Made by a program: the position numbers and the translations under genes. Below are positions 35,145 through 43,087 of a DNA stretch of 64,000 nucleotides, one piece after another. Under the pieces are notes generated by a model. The model had not been told where the DNA came from, did no database searches, and saw only the letters and a program-made list of their open reading frames with translations. How positions within the stretch are numbered: position 1 is the stretch's first letter; each line of letters opens with the position of its first letter. The DNA comes from Streptomyces sp. NBC_00358. GTDB taxonomy: Bacteria; Actinomycetota; Actinomycetes; Streptomycetales; Streptomycetaceae. The stretch covers positions 5,766,001 to 5,830,000 of the forward strand of contig NZ_CP107976.1 of the NCBI RefSeq assembly GCF_036099295.1. The letters are read 5' to 3'.

Positions 35145-35259
35145 CCTGCCGCCGCCGTACGGCCGAGAGCCGCGGCACCGCACCCGGCGTACCCCCTGCT
35201 CCTCCCGCGCCGCCGCGCGTCTTCCGACCTGACTTTCCTTCCGACAGGAGCCCGCAACC
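35145..35259 (+). promoter_or_regulatory. Putative attenuator between leader peptide and cysO
   Basis: 115 bp with G+C-rich stems (for example GCCGCCGTACGGCC and GCGCCGCCGCGCG), then a pyrimidine-rich run and GACAGGAG before the cysO ATG. The position fits a switch between alternative structures controlled by leader translation. I cannot fix the exact fold by eye. Confidence 0.4.
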
Positions 35260-35538
35260 ATGGCCATCGAGGTCCGCATCCCCACCATCCTCCGCACCTA
35301 CACCAACGGCGAGAAGGCCGTAGAGGGCGGCGGGGCGACCCTTGCCGAGCTGTTCACCGACCTCGACACCCGTCACGCGGGCATCAGGGCCCGGATCGTG
35401 GACGGTGGCGAACTGCGCCGCTTCGTCAACGTCTACCTCAACGACGAGGACGTCCGCTTCCTCGACGGCATCAACACCAAGCTGACCGACGGCGACAACG
35501 TCACGATCCTGCCGGCCGTCGCCGGCGGCATGGCCTGA
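35260..35538 (+). CDS. cysO: Sulfur-carrier protein CysO
   Basis: The 92-aa MoaD/ThiS-like beta-grasp protein carries thiocarboxylate sulfur on a C-terminal Gly-Gly. It ends PAVAGGMA, so two residues follow the diglycine. AGGAG lies 9 bases before the ATG. It is followed 17 bp later by cysM in the same operon. Confidence 0.94.
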   Translation: MAIEVRIPTILRTYTNGEKAVEGGGATLAELFTDLDTRHAGIRARIVDGGELRRFVNVYLNDEDVRFLDGINTKLTDGDNVTILPAVAGGMA

Positions 35539-35555
35539 TCGGCCGCTGGTCTCCG

Positions 35556-36506
35556 ATGCGCTACGACTCCCCGCTCGCCGCGGTGGGCAACACCCCTCTG
35601 GTACGCCTGCCGCGACTCTCGCCGTCCGCGGACGTCCGTATCTGGGCGAAGCTGGAGGACCGCAACCCGACCGGTTCGGTCAAGGACCGGCCGGCCCTCC
35701 ACATGATCGAGCAGGCGGAGAAGGACGGCCGTCTGACACCGGGCTGCACGATCCTGGAGCCGACCAGCGGCAACACCGGCATCTCGCTGGCCATGGCGGC
35801 CAAGCTCAAGGGCTACCGCATGGTCTGCGTCATGCCCGAGAACACCTCGCATGAACGCCGTGAACTGCTCGGCATGTGGGGCGCCGAGATCATCCCCAGC
35901 CCGGCCGCCGGCGGCTCCAACACCGCCGTCCGCGTCGCCAAGGAACTCTCGGCGCAGCACCCGGACTGGGTCATGCTCTACCAGTACGGCAACCCGGACA
36001 ACGCCGGCGCCCACTACGCCACGACGGGCCCGGAGATCCTCGCCGACCTCCCGTCCATCACCCACTTCGTGGCGGGCCTCGGCACCACCGGCACCCTGAT
36101 GGGCGTCGGACGCTTCCTGCGCGAGCACAAGCCGGACATCAGGATCGTCGCCGCGGAGCCGCGCTACGACGACCTGGTCTACGGCCTGCGGAACCTGGAC
36201 GAGGGCTTCGTACCGGAGCTGTACGACGCCTCCGTCCTCACCACCCGCTTCTCCGTCGGCTCCGCGGACGCGGTCACCCGCACCCGGGAACTCCTCCAGC
36301 AGGAGGGGATCTTCGCCGGCGTCTCCACCGGAGCCGCGCTGCACGCCGCGATCGGCGTCGGCAACAAGGCCGTCAAGGCGGGAGAGCCGGCCGACATCGT
36401 CTTCGTGGTCGCGGACGGCGGCTGGAAGTACCTGTCGACGGGCGTCTACACGGCGGCGACGACGGAAGAGGCAATCGAGACACTGCAGGGCCAGCTCTGG
36501 GCGTAG
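35556..36506 (+). CDS. cysM: O-phosphoserine sulfhydrylase / cysteine synthase CysM
   Basis: The 316-aa PLP enzyme. The PLP lysine is Lys43 in PTGSVKDRPA, the cofactor phosphate/substrate loop is SGNTG (71-75), and the C-terminal GVSTGAAL region is present. In the CysO pathway it joins O-phospho-L-serine and CysO-thiocarboxylate. It follows cysO in one operon and is ended by a strong terminator. Confidence 0.94.
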   Translation: MRYDSPLAAVGNTPLVRLPRLSPSADVRIWAKLEDRNPTGSVKDRPALHMIEQAEKDGRLTPGCTILEPTSGNTGISLAMAAKLKGYRMVCVMPENTSHERRELLGMWGAEIIPSPAAGGSNTAVRVAKELSAQHPDWVMLYQYGNPDNAGAHYATTGPEILADLPSITHFVAGLGTTGTLMGVGRFLREHKPDIRIVAAEPRYDDLVYGLRNLDEGFVPELYDASVLTTRFSVGSADAVTRTRELLQQEGIFAGVSTGAALHAAIGVGNKAVKAGEPADIVFVVADGGWKYLSTGVYTAATTEEAIETLQGQLWA

Positions 36507-36527
36507 CCCCGGGGACCGGACCGGCTG

Positions 36528-36573
36528 AGCCGGAGGGCGCGAGGACCGATCCACGGTCCCGCGCCCTCCGGCT
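36528..36573 (+). terminator. Hairpin terminator of cysO-cysM
   Basis: AGCCGGAGGGCGCG then A (bulged) then GGACC (36528-36547), loop GATCCAC, and GGTCCCGCGCCCTCCGGCT (36555-36573). A 19-bp stem with one bulge. Confidence 0.88.
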
Positions 36574-36710
36574 CTGTCACACCACCGAGAAGTGCCTCCG
36601 GGACTCCGGACGACGGACCACGGACCACGGTGCCGGGCTCCGGGCCGGACTCCAGTGCTCTCCAGTGCTCGGGGCCGGGCTCGGCGCGCCAGGCAGCGGA
36701 TCCGGCGGGC

Positions 36711-37184
36711 TCAGCGCGCCAGGTACCGGACCTGGTCCCACAGGACCGGATCCACCACGCCGATCCGCCGCCGGAAGTCACCGACCGGTACTTCGCGCAG
36801 TTCGTCCGTCTCCAGGAAGCTCGGCCGCCCGTGGGCGTCCCCCACGGCCCCCGGGGGCAGCGGGATCACCCCGGGCCGCTCGTCGTGGTACTTGCTGGTG
36901 ATCTTCGCGACGGTCGCCCGCCTGCCGCGCACCACCAGCACCAGGCACGGCCGGTCCTTGGCCCCCGGCCCGTCCTCGTAGGGGACGTTCGCCCACCAGA
37001 TCTCCGCCGCCCTCGGAACCGGCCCGCCGCGCCGCGTCGTACCCCGGCGGGGTCCGCGGGGGCGCCCCGGCGGACGCGTCCGGCCGGCCGGACGGCGCCC
37101 GCGGCGCCCCCAGCCGTCCACCAGCGTCGCGACCAGCGCGAGCAGAACGACCGCCGCCAACGCGAGCCACCAGGATGTGTCCAT
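36711..37184 (-). CDS. Membrane-anchored PemK/MazF-like protein
   Basis: The 157-aa protein has an N-terminal hydrophobic helix (about 4-22, MDTSWWLALAAVVLLALVAT), an Arg/Pro/Gly-rich basic linker, and a PemK/MazF-like domain (about 57-157) with AAEIWWANVPYED...RPCLVL. This is the fold of RNase toxins, but no antitoxin gene is adjacent and it is tethered to the membrane. In actinomycetes such stand-alone genes are widespread, so a toxin role is not certain. ATG 37184 has no clear Shine-Dalgarno; ATG 37208 with GGGGGC upstream is an alternative. Confidence 0.75.
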   Translation of the reverse strand: MDTSWWLALAAVVLLALVATLVDGWGRRGRRPAGRTRPPGRPRGPRRGTTRRGGPVPRAAEIWWANVPYEDGPGAKDRPCLVLVVRGRRATVAKITSKYHDERPGVIPLPPGAVGDAHGRPSFLETDELREVPVGDFRRRIGVVDPVLWDQVRYLAR

Positions 37185-37435
37185 AGCAGAGAAGGTACCG
37201 GCGCGCATGTGCCCCCGCCCGCCCTGCGGTGACCCTCGGCGCCCCAAGGTCCATCCGAACCGGTGACAGCACAGGTGAGTTCGCCCACAACAGCCCCAGG
37301 TGGAGGAGCGACCGGCCCTTTTGCGCCTTACGCTCGACGGACCGCACGACCCCCGTTCCCGTATCTGCAACCGAGTACCTGCACCCCGCATCCACTCTCT
37401 CTGCACTTCCTGCCAGCGCGGAGGTTCCAGCTCTT

Positions 37436-38188
37436 ATGAAGCTCACCGTCGTCGGCTGCTCGGGGTCGTTCCCGTCCGCGGAATCGGCCTGTTCGAGCTA
37501 CCTCGTAGAGGCCGACGGCTTCCGGCTGCTCCTCGACATGGGCAACGGTGCCCTGGGCGAGCTGCAGCGCCACTGCGGTCTCTACGACCTCGACGCGATC
37601 TTCCTCAGCCATCTGCACGCCGACCACTGCATCGACATGTGCGCGTACTTCGTCGCGCGGTACTACCGCCACGACGGCGGCCGCTGCGACCCGATCCCCG
37701 TCTACGGACCCGAGGGAACGGAGCACCGCCTGACCACCGCGTACGCCGACACGCCGTCCGCGTCCTCGATGAGCGAGGTCTTCGACTTCCACACGGTCAA
37801 GCCGGGCACGTTCGAGGTCGGCCCGTTCACCCTCCACACGGAGCGGGTGAGCCACCCCGTCGAGGCGTACGGCATCCGGGTGGAGCACGGCGGAAGGTCA
37901 CTGACGTACTCCGGGGACACCGGGGTGACCGAGAGCCTGGACGAACTCGCCCGCGACACGGACCTGTTCCTGTGCGAGGCCGCGTTCACCCACGGCAAGG
38001 AGGACATCCCGGGCCTCCACCTCAACGGCCTCCAGGCCGGCGAGACCGCCGCCCGCGCCGGCGCCCGCCGCCTCGTCCTCACCCACATCCCCCCGTGGAC
38101 GGACGCCCGCACCAACCTGACGGACGCCCGCTCGGCGTACACCGGTCCGGTGGAACTGGCGGCGCCGGGGGCCGAGTACGAGATCTGA
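37436..38188 (+). CDS. MBL-fold metallohydrolase, RNase Z/phosphodiesterase-like
   Basis: The 250-aa protein has the metal motif HLHADH (59-64), later ligands in ERVSHPVEAYG, YSGDTG and a C-terminal LTHIPPW. It is close to the ribonuclease Z / cyclic phosphodiesterase branch of the metallo-beta-lactamase fold. GGAGG lies 11-12 bases before the ATG. The substrate cannot be read. It converges with nagE2 and is separated by a strong hairpin. Confidence 0.87.
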   Translation: MKLTVVGCSGSFPSAESACSSYLVEADGFRLLLDMGNGALGELQRHCGLYDLDAIFLSHLHADHCIDMCAYFVARYYRHDGGRCDPIPVYGPEGTEHRLTTAYADTPSASSMSEVFDFHTVKPGTFEVGPFTLHTERVSHPVEAYGIRVEHGGRSLTYSGDTGVTESLDELARDTDLFLCEAAFTHGKEDIPGLHLNGLQAGETAARAGARRLVLTHIPPWTDARTNLTDARSAYTGPVELAAPGAEYEI

Positions 38189-38203
38189 CGCCGTCCGCGT
38201 ACG

Positions 38204-38241
38204 CGAAGGCCCCCGGAACCAGGTGGTTCCGGGGGCCTTCG
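38204..38241. terminator. Bidirectional hairpin between the MBL gene and nagE2
   Basis: CGAAGGCCCCCGGAACC (38204-38220), loop AGGT, and its exact complement at 38225-38241. A perfect 17-bp stem without a U-tract. Confidence 0.85.
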
Positions 38242-38259
38242 GACGCAGGCGGGGACGGC

Positions 38260-39507
38260 TCACGCCTTCGTGAGGTCCTCGATCTCCTCCTCGGGCTCAC
38301 GGCCAGGGGTGGGGAGGTTGAACTTGATGATCGCGAAGCGGAAGACCACGTAGTAGATCGCGGCGAACACCAGGCCGATGGGGATGATCAGCCAGGGCTT
38401 GGTGGCCAGGTTCCAGTTCAGCGCGTAGTCGATGAAGCCCGCGGAGAACGTGAAGCCCGCGTGGACACCGAGCGCCCAGGTGACCGCCAGGGACAGGGCG
38501 GTCAGCACCGCGTGGATCGCGTACAGCAGCGGGGCGATGAACATGAACGAGAACTCGATCGGCTCGGTCACACCCGTCACGAACGAGGTCAGCGCCAGCG
38601 AGATCATCATGCCCATCACGGCCTTGCGGCGCTCGGGGCGGGCGGAGTGCGCGATGGCGATCGCGGCGGCCGGCAGACCGAACATCATGATGGGGAAGAA
38701 GCCCGACATGAACATTCCGGCGCTCGGGTCACCGGCGAAGAACCGGTTGAGGTCACCGTGGACGACCACGCCCGCGGAGTCCTTGAAGTCGCCGATCTGG
38801 AACCAGGACACGGCGTTCACGAACTGGTGCATGCCGACCGGAATGAGCGCGCGGTTGATGAGACCGAACAGGCCGGCGCCGACCGTGCCGAGACCGGTGA
38901 TCCACTCGCCGAAGTTGGAGATGCCCTCACCGATCGGCTCCCACACCAGGCCGAAGAAGACGCCCAAGACCGTTCCGACGAACGCCATGATGATCGGAAC
39001 CAGACGGCGGCCGTTGAAGAAGCCGAGCCAGTCCACCAGTTGCTTGCGGTGGTAGCGCTGCCACAGCACGGCGGACAGCAGACCCATGATGATGCCGCCG
39101 AGGACACCGGGGTTGTTGTAGGTCGCCGCTATGTCGGCGCCCTTCTGGATCTTCGCCTCGGTGACCGGGAAAGCCTCGAGCACCTTGCTGTAGACCAGGA
39201 AGCCGACCAGGGCCGCGAGCGCGGTGGAGCCGTCCGCCTTCTTGGCGAAGCCGATCGCGACACCGATGCAGAACAGCATCGGCAGGTTGTCGAAGATCGC
39301 GTGACCGGCGGTGGCGAACACCTCCGTGACCTTGTCGGGCAGGTGCAGCTTCTGTGCGATGTCCGGCACTCCCAGGCGCAGCAGGATGCCCGCCGCCGGA
39401 AGCACGGCGATCGGCAGCTGCAGACTGCGGCCGATCTTCTGCAGGCCCTGGAACAGGCCGGATCCCCGCTTCTTCGGGGGTGCCGCCGGGACGGTGGCGG
39501 TGCTCAT
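38260..39507 (-). CDS. nagE2: GlcNAc PTS permease, EIIC component
   Basis: The 415-aa membrane protein starts at ATG 39507 with GGAGGAACT before it. It has about ten helices and the family segments GLQKIGRSLQLPIAVLPAAG near the start, NLPMLFCIGVAIGFAKKADG, GFFPIMMFGLPAAA and the TEPIEFSFMFIAPL substrate loop. It resembles the nearby nagE1 along its full length (duplicated genes). It transports N-acetylglucosamine with phosphorylation by EIIB (NagF). The promoter region carries two dre sites. Confidence 0.9.
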   Translation of the reverse strand: MSTATVPAAPPKKRGSGLFQGLQKIGRSLQLPIAVLPAAGILLRLGVPDIAQKLHLPDKVTEVFATAGHAIFDNLPMLFCIGVAIGFAKKADGSTALAALVGFLVYSKVLEAFPVTEAKIQKGADIAATYNNPGVLGGIIMGLLSAVLWQRYHRKQLVDWLGFFNGRRLVPIIMAFVGTVLGVFFGLVWEPIGEGISNFGEWITGLGTVGAGLFGLINRALIPVGMHQFVNAVSWFQIGDFKDSAGVVVHGDLNRFFAGDPSAGMFMSGFFPIMMFGLPAAAIAIAHSARPERRKAVMGMMISLALTSFVTGVTEPIEFSFMFIAPLLYAIHAVLTALSLAVTWALGVHAGFTFSAGFIDYALNWNLATKPWLIIPIGLVFAAIYYVVFRFAIIKFNLPTPGREPEEEIEDLTKA

Positions 39508-39571
39508 AGTTCCTCCATGCGCTGGGCGCTGCCGGGGGACGGGGAAGGTATGACAGGGTCGGCAGCGACCA

Positions 39572-39603
39572 TGTGGTCTACACCACCAGTGGTGTAGACC
39601 TGT
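39572..39603 (-). promoter_or_regulatory. Two adjacent DasR operators (dre) upstream of nagE2
   Basis: Two 16-bp sites lie side by side: TGTGGTCTACACCACC (39572-39587) and AGTGGTGTAGACCTGT (39588-39603). Both match the dre pattern (A/C)xTGGTCTAGACCA. Together they form a perfect 12-bp inverted repeat. DasR is the GlcNAc-responsive GntR regulator; sites at nagE2 are known in Streptomyces. Confidence 0.85.
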
Positions 39604-39686
39604 TTCTAGCACGGTGAAGGCTGGATAAGGAACCCTCGAATTTTGTGGTCTCGGCCATAACGGGAACAACCGGTTCCGGGCATGCG

Positions 39687-39722
39687 GAAGGGCCCCCGGA
39701 CCGGCTGGTCCAGGGGCCCTTC
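39687..39722 (-). terminator. Hairpin terminator of nagE1
   Basis: GAAGGGCCCCCGGACC (39687-39702), loop GGCT and the complement at 39707-39722 with one mismatch. It lies just past the 3' end of nagE1 and upstream of nagE2. Confidence 0.85.
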
Positions 39723-39774
39723 GTGGAGCGGTCCGCGCCGAGGCGGCCTCCGGCCTGGCGGAGGTTCCAGAGGT

Positions 39775-41061
39775 CTACGCCTTAGTGGTGTCCTCCACGT
39801 CCTCCTCGGGCTCCCGCCCCGGAGTCTTCAGATCGAACTTCGTGATCGCGAACCGGAAGATCGCGTAGTACACGGCACCGAAGCACAGCCCGATCGGCAC
39901 GATCGCCCACGGCTTGGTCGCCAGGTTCCAGTTGATGACGTAGTCGATCAGACCCGCCGAGAAACTGAAACCGTCATGCACCCCCAGCCCCCACGTCGCC
40001 GCCATGGAAACGCCGGTCAGCACCGCGTGCACCGCGAACAGCAGCGGCGCGATGAACAGGAACGAGTACTCGATCGGCTCGGTGATCCCGGTGACGAACG
40101 ACGTCAGCGCCACCGACAGCATCAGACCGCCGATCTCCTTGCGGCGATGCGGCTTCGCGCAGTGCGTCATCGCCAGCGCGGCCGCCGGCAGCGCGAACAT
40201 CATGATCGGGAAGAAGCCCGAGAGGAACTGCCCCGCGTTCGGATCGCCCGCCAGGAACATGTTGATGTCACCGTGCACGACCTGACCGTCCGGCTTCGTG
40301 TAACTGCCGAACTGGAACCAGATGGGCACGTTCAGGAACTGGTGCAGCCCGATCACCAGCAGAGCCCGGTTGGCCAGCCCGAACACGCCCGCGCCCCACG
40401 CCCCCAGCCCCACCAGCCAGTCGCTGAAGTTCTCCAGCCCCGACCCGATCGGAGGCCAGACCCACACGCACAGCGAGGCGAACGCGGCGGCCACGAACGC
40501 CATGATGATCGGCACCAGCCGGCGCCCGTTGAAGAAGCCGAGCCAGTCCACCAGCTTCGTCCGGTGGTAGCGCTTCCAGAAGTACGCCGACAGCAGCCCG
40601 ATGACGATCCCGCCGAACACCCCGGGATTCTGGTAGGTGAACTCCACGACGGAGTTGTCCTCAAGCTGGCACCCCAGCTTGATCTTGACGCTCCCGCCCG
40701 GACAGGTCTCCGGGAACGCCCGCAGCACGTTGTAGTAGACGAGGAATCCCACGACCGCCGCCAGCGCCGTGGAACCGTCCGCCTTCTTCGCCATGCCGAT
40801 CGCCACGCCGACACAGAACAGCATCGGCAGCCCGAGCTGACCGTCAAGCAGCGCGCCGCCCGCCGCCCCCATCACCCTGGAGAGGTTGTCCCAGCCCAGC
40901 CCGTCCGCGCCGAACACGTCCGGCTGCCCCAGCCGGTTGAGGATGCCGGCGGCCGGCAGCACGGCGATCGGCAACTGCAGGCTGCGGCCCATCTTCTGCA
41001 GCCCCTGGAAGGCCTTGTTCCAGCGGGCGCGCGCTGGCGGGACGGCGCTGACAGCACTCAT
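39775..41061 (-). CDS. nagE1: GlcNAc-type PTS permease, EIIC component
   Basis: The 428-aa paralogue of nagE2 starts at ATG 41061 with GGAGGACGCCC before it. It shares the same motifs (GLQKMGRSLQLPIAVLPAAG, LVDWLGFFNGRRLVPI, TEPIEYSFLFIAPLL) and adds an insert around residues 118-130 with two Cys (ETCPGGSVKIKLGCQL). It probably takes up GlcNAc or a related amino sugar with NagF. A dre site lies just upstream, shared with divergent nagF. Confidence 0.88.
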   Translation of the reverse strand: MSAVSAVPPARARWNKAFQGLQKMGRSLQLPIAVLPAAGILNRLGQPDVFGADGLGWDNLSRVMGAAGGALLDGQLGLPMLFCVGVAIGMAKKADGSTALAAVVGFLVYYNVLRAFPETCPGGSVKIKLGCQLEDNSVVEFTYQNPGVFGGIVIGLLSAYFWKRYHRTKLVDWLGFFNGRRLVPIIMAFVAAAFASLCVWVWPPIGSGLENFSDWLVGLGAWGAGVFGLANRALLVIGLHQFLNVPIWFQFGSYTKPDGQVVHGDINMFLAGDPNAGQFLSGFFPIMMFALPAAALAMTHCAKPHRRKEIGGLMLSVALTSFVTGITEPIEYSFLFIAPLLFAVHAVLTGVSMAATWGLGVHDGFSFSAGLIDYVINWNLATKPWAIVPIGLCFGAVYYAIFRFAITKFDLKTPGREPEEDVEDTTKA

Positions 41062-41102
41062 GGGCGTCCTCCGGGCCGAGCCGGTTTGGCGACGGCCCGC
41101 CG

Positions 41103-41118
41103 ACTGGTGTAGACCAGT
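41103..41118. promoter_or_regulatory. DasR operator between nagE1 and nagF
   Basis: ACTGGTGTAGACCAGT, a nearly perfect palindromic dre, 42 bp upstream of nagE1 and about 120 bp upstream of nagF. It can control both divergent genes. Confidence 0.85.
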
Positions 41119-41236
41119 TGACGACGCGTCGCTCTGTCGTGATCGCCATCCTTGGGCACCCACGACATGACCGCTCGCGAAGATGGGCCAACTGTGGGTT
41201 ACTGCGAAAAAGCGGTTCTTGATCAGGGAGTAGGAC

Positions 41237-41470
41237 ATGGCCACGAAGGCTGAGAAGATCGTCGCCGGGCTCGGCGGCATCGACAACATCGAAGAGGTCG
41301 AGGGCTGTATCACCCGGCTCCGCACCGAGGTCACCAACCCCGACCTGGTGAACGAGGCCGCCCTGAAGGCCGCAGGCGCACACGGAGTCGTCAGGATGGG
41401 CACCGCCATCCAGGTCGTCATCGGCACCGACGCCGACCCCATCGCGGGCGAGATCGAAGACATGATGTGA
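41237..41470 (+). CDS. nagF: GlcNAc PTS EIIB component
   Basis: The 77-aa protein has the EIIB active-site Cys24 (VEGCITRLR), which receives phosphate from EIIA and passes it to GlcNAc held by the EIIC. AGGGAG is near the ATG. It is divergent from nagE1 and shares its regulatory region. A separate EIIA is not in the window. Confidence 0.93.
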   Translation: MATKAEKIVAGLGGIDNIEEVEGCITRLRTEVTNPDLVNEAALKAAGAHGVVRMGTAIQVVIGTDADPIAGEIEDMM

Positions 41471-41541
41471 GCGACGGGACCACCTGAAGCCACCCCGGCT
41501 CCCCACGAGCCGCACACCGCTCCAGGAGTCCCGGCTCACCC

Positions 41542-41580
41542 GTGAGGGGCTGTTTCCGCCACCGGCGGGCAGCCCCTCAC
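41542..41580 (+). terminator. Hairpin terminator of nagF
   Basis: GTGAGGGGCTG (41542-41552) and CAGCCCCTCAC (41570-41580), a perfect 11-bp stem with a 17-nt loop, followed by CCTTGT. It abuts the rph promoter. Confidence 0.82.
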
Positions 41581-41591
41581 CCTTGTACGGA

Positions 41592-41597
41592 TAGGCT
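41592..41597 (+). promoter_or_regulatory. -10 element of leaderless rph
   Basis: TAGGCT plus 7 nt before the ATG at 41605. The same hexamer and spacing recur at the DUF1707 gene. Confidence 0.6.
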
Positions 41598-41604
41598 CGA
41601 CGGC

Positions 41605-42351
41605 ATGTCTCGAATCGACGGCCGCACCCCCGAACAGCTGCGCCCCATCACCATCCAGCGCGGCTGGAGCAAGCACGCCGAGGGCTCCGTCCTCGTCTCC
41701 TTCGGCGACACCAAGGTCTTCTGCACGGCCTCCGTCACCGAAGGCGTCCCGCGCTGGCGCAAGGGCAGCGGCGAGGGCTGGGTCACCGCCGAATACTCCA
41801 TGCTGCCCCGCGCCACCAACACCCGCGGCGACCGCGAGTCCGTCCGCGGCAAGATCGGCGGCCGCACCCACGAGATCAGCCGCCTCATCGGCCGCTCGCT
41901 GCGCGCCGTCATCGACTACAAGGCACTCGGCGAGAACACCATCGTCCTCGACTGCGACGTCCTCCAGGCCGACGGCGGCACCCGCACCGCGGCCATCACC
42001 GGCGCGTACGTCGCCCTGGCCGACGCCGTCACCTGGGCCCAGGGCAAGAAGCTCATCAGGGCCGGCCGCAAGCCGCTCGTCGGCACCGTCTCGGCCGTCT
42101 CCGTCGGCATCGTCGGCGGCGTCCCCCTCCTCGACCTCTGCTACGAGGAGGACGTCAGGGCCGACACCGACATGAACGTCGTCTGCACCGGCGACGGCCG
42201 CTTCGTCGAGGTCCAGGGCACCGCCGAGGCCGAGCCCTTCGACCGCAAGGAGCTCAACGCCCTGCTGGACCTGGCCGTCGGCGGCTGCGACGAACTCGCC
42301 GCGATCCAGCGCGCGGTACTCGAAACGACGGGTGAGGCAACCGCGGGTTAA
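41605..42351 (+). CDS. rph: Ribonuclease PH
   Basis: The 248-aa phosphorolytic 3'-exonuclease trims tRNA 3' ends. It has RPITIQRGWSKHAEGSVLVSFGDTKVFC at the start, the GGRTHEISRLIGRSLRA substrate loop and the LDCDVLQADGGTRTAAITG phosphate-binding motif. Full length. It is separated from rdgB here only by a small lipoprotein gene, the common rph-rdgB arrangement. Confidence 0.96.
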   Translation: MSRIDGRTPEQLRPITIQRGWSKHAEGSVLVSFGDTKVFCTASVTEGVPRWRKGSGEGWVTAEYSMLPRATNTRGDRESVRGKIGGRTHEISRLIGRSLRAVIDYKALGENTIVLDCDVLQADGGTRTAAITGAYVALADAVTWAQGKKLIRAGRKPLVGTVSAVSVGIVGGVPLLDLCYEEDVRADTDMNVVCTGDGRFVEVQGTAEAEPFDRKELNALLDLAVGGCDELAAIQRAVLETTGEATAG

Positions 42352-42496
42352 GCCCTCGCGTTCTTATGGGTACGGGCGTACGGTCCAGCCGTGCGCCCGC
42401 CGGCCAGGTCGGGCCGACCTGGCCGACCGTTCAGCCGGCTGGTGCGGTTCGCCGACACGGCCGCATCACACCATGCCCACGGGGAGGGACCGTTCC

Positions 42497-42895
42497 ATGG
42501 CCGCGCGCCACCGCACTCGTCGTCGTACCGCCGCACTCGCCGTCGCCGCCGCACTCTTCGTCCTGCCGGCGGCCGTCGGCTGCGACGCGGTCGGCAAGGC
42601 GCTCGACTGCGTACAGGCCGCCGACTCGATAGCCGACAGCGTCACCGCGCTCCAGCAGGCCGTCGAGAACGCGGCGAACGACCCGACGCAGACCGACGCG
42701 TCCCTCAACTCCATAGAGAACAACCTCGACAAGATCGGCGACAAGACCGACAACGCCGACGTCAACAAGGCGGTCGACGACCTCGACAAGGCCGTCGGCA
42801 ACGTCCGCACAGCCGTCAAGAACGGCGACAACACCCCCGACATCAGCCCCGTCACGGCCGCCGCGGGCGAACTGACGAAGGTGTGCACGCCGTAG
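42497..42895 (+). CDS. Small secreted lipoprotein-like protein
   Basis: The 132-aa protein starts at ATG 42497, with GGGAGGGA 7-8 bases upstream; an ATG at 42473 is in frame. It has a basic start (ARHRTRRR), a hydrophobic signal and a Cys near residue 29 (PAAVGC), then a helical, Asp/Asn-rich coiled-coil-like body with two further Cys. Likely lipid-anchored on the outer face of the membrane. Function unknown. Confidence 0.72.
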   Translation: MAARHRTRRRTAALAVAAALFVLPAAVGCDAVGKALDCVQAADSIADSVTALQQAVENAANDPTQTDASLNSIENNLDKIGDKTDNADVNKAVDDLDKAVGNVRTAVKNGDNTPDISPVTAAAGELTKVCTP

Positions 42896-42935
42896 CGGGA
42901 CCGACGGGACCGACCGGACCGGAAGGCCCGGACCT

Positions 42936-42981
42936 GGGACCCGACCCGGGACCCGACCTGGGACCCGACCCGGGACCTGAC
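42936..42981 (+). repeat. 12-bp tandem repeat, about four copies
   Basis: GGGACCCGACCC, GGGACCCGACCT, GGGACCCGACCC and a shortened GGGACCTGAC are head to tail in the gap between the lipoprotein gene and rdgB. Similar imperfect units continue to about 43045. Confidence 0.82.
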
Positions 42982-43074
42982 AGGCGGTCCGATTCGGGAC
43001 CTGACCGGGCGTCGGATCACGGCCGGGGCCCGGCTCGGGACCGGGCAGGGGCCGGATCCGGGTGCGGACTCGGA

Positions 43075-43080
43075 GATACT
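43075..43080 (+). promoter_or_regulatory. -10 element of leaderless rdgB
   Basis: GATACT plus 7 nt before the ATG at 43088. It is less canonical than the other leaderless sites (first base G). Confidence 0.45.
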
Positions 43081-43087
43081 GGCGACC

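Noticed and set aside
36711..37184. A classical type II toxin-antitoxin module
   Set aside because: Only the PemK/MazF-like partner is present; no antitoxin-like ORF overlaps or adjoins it.
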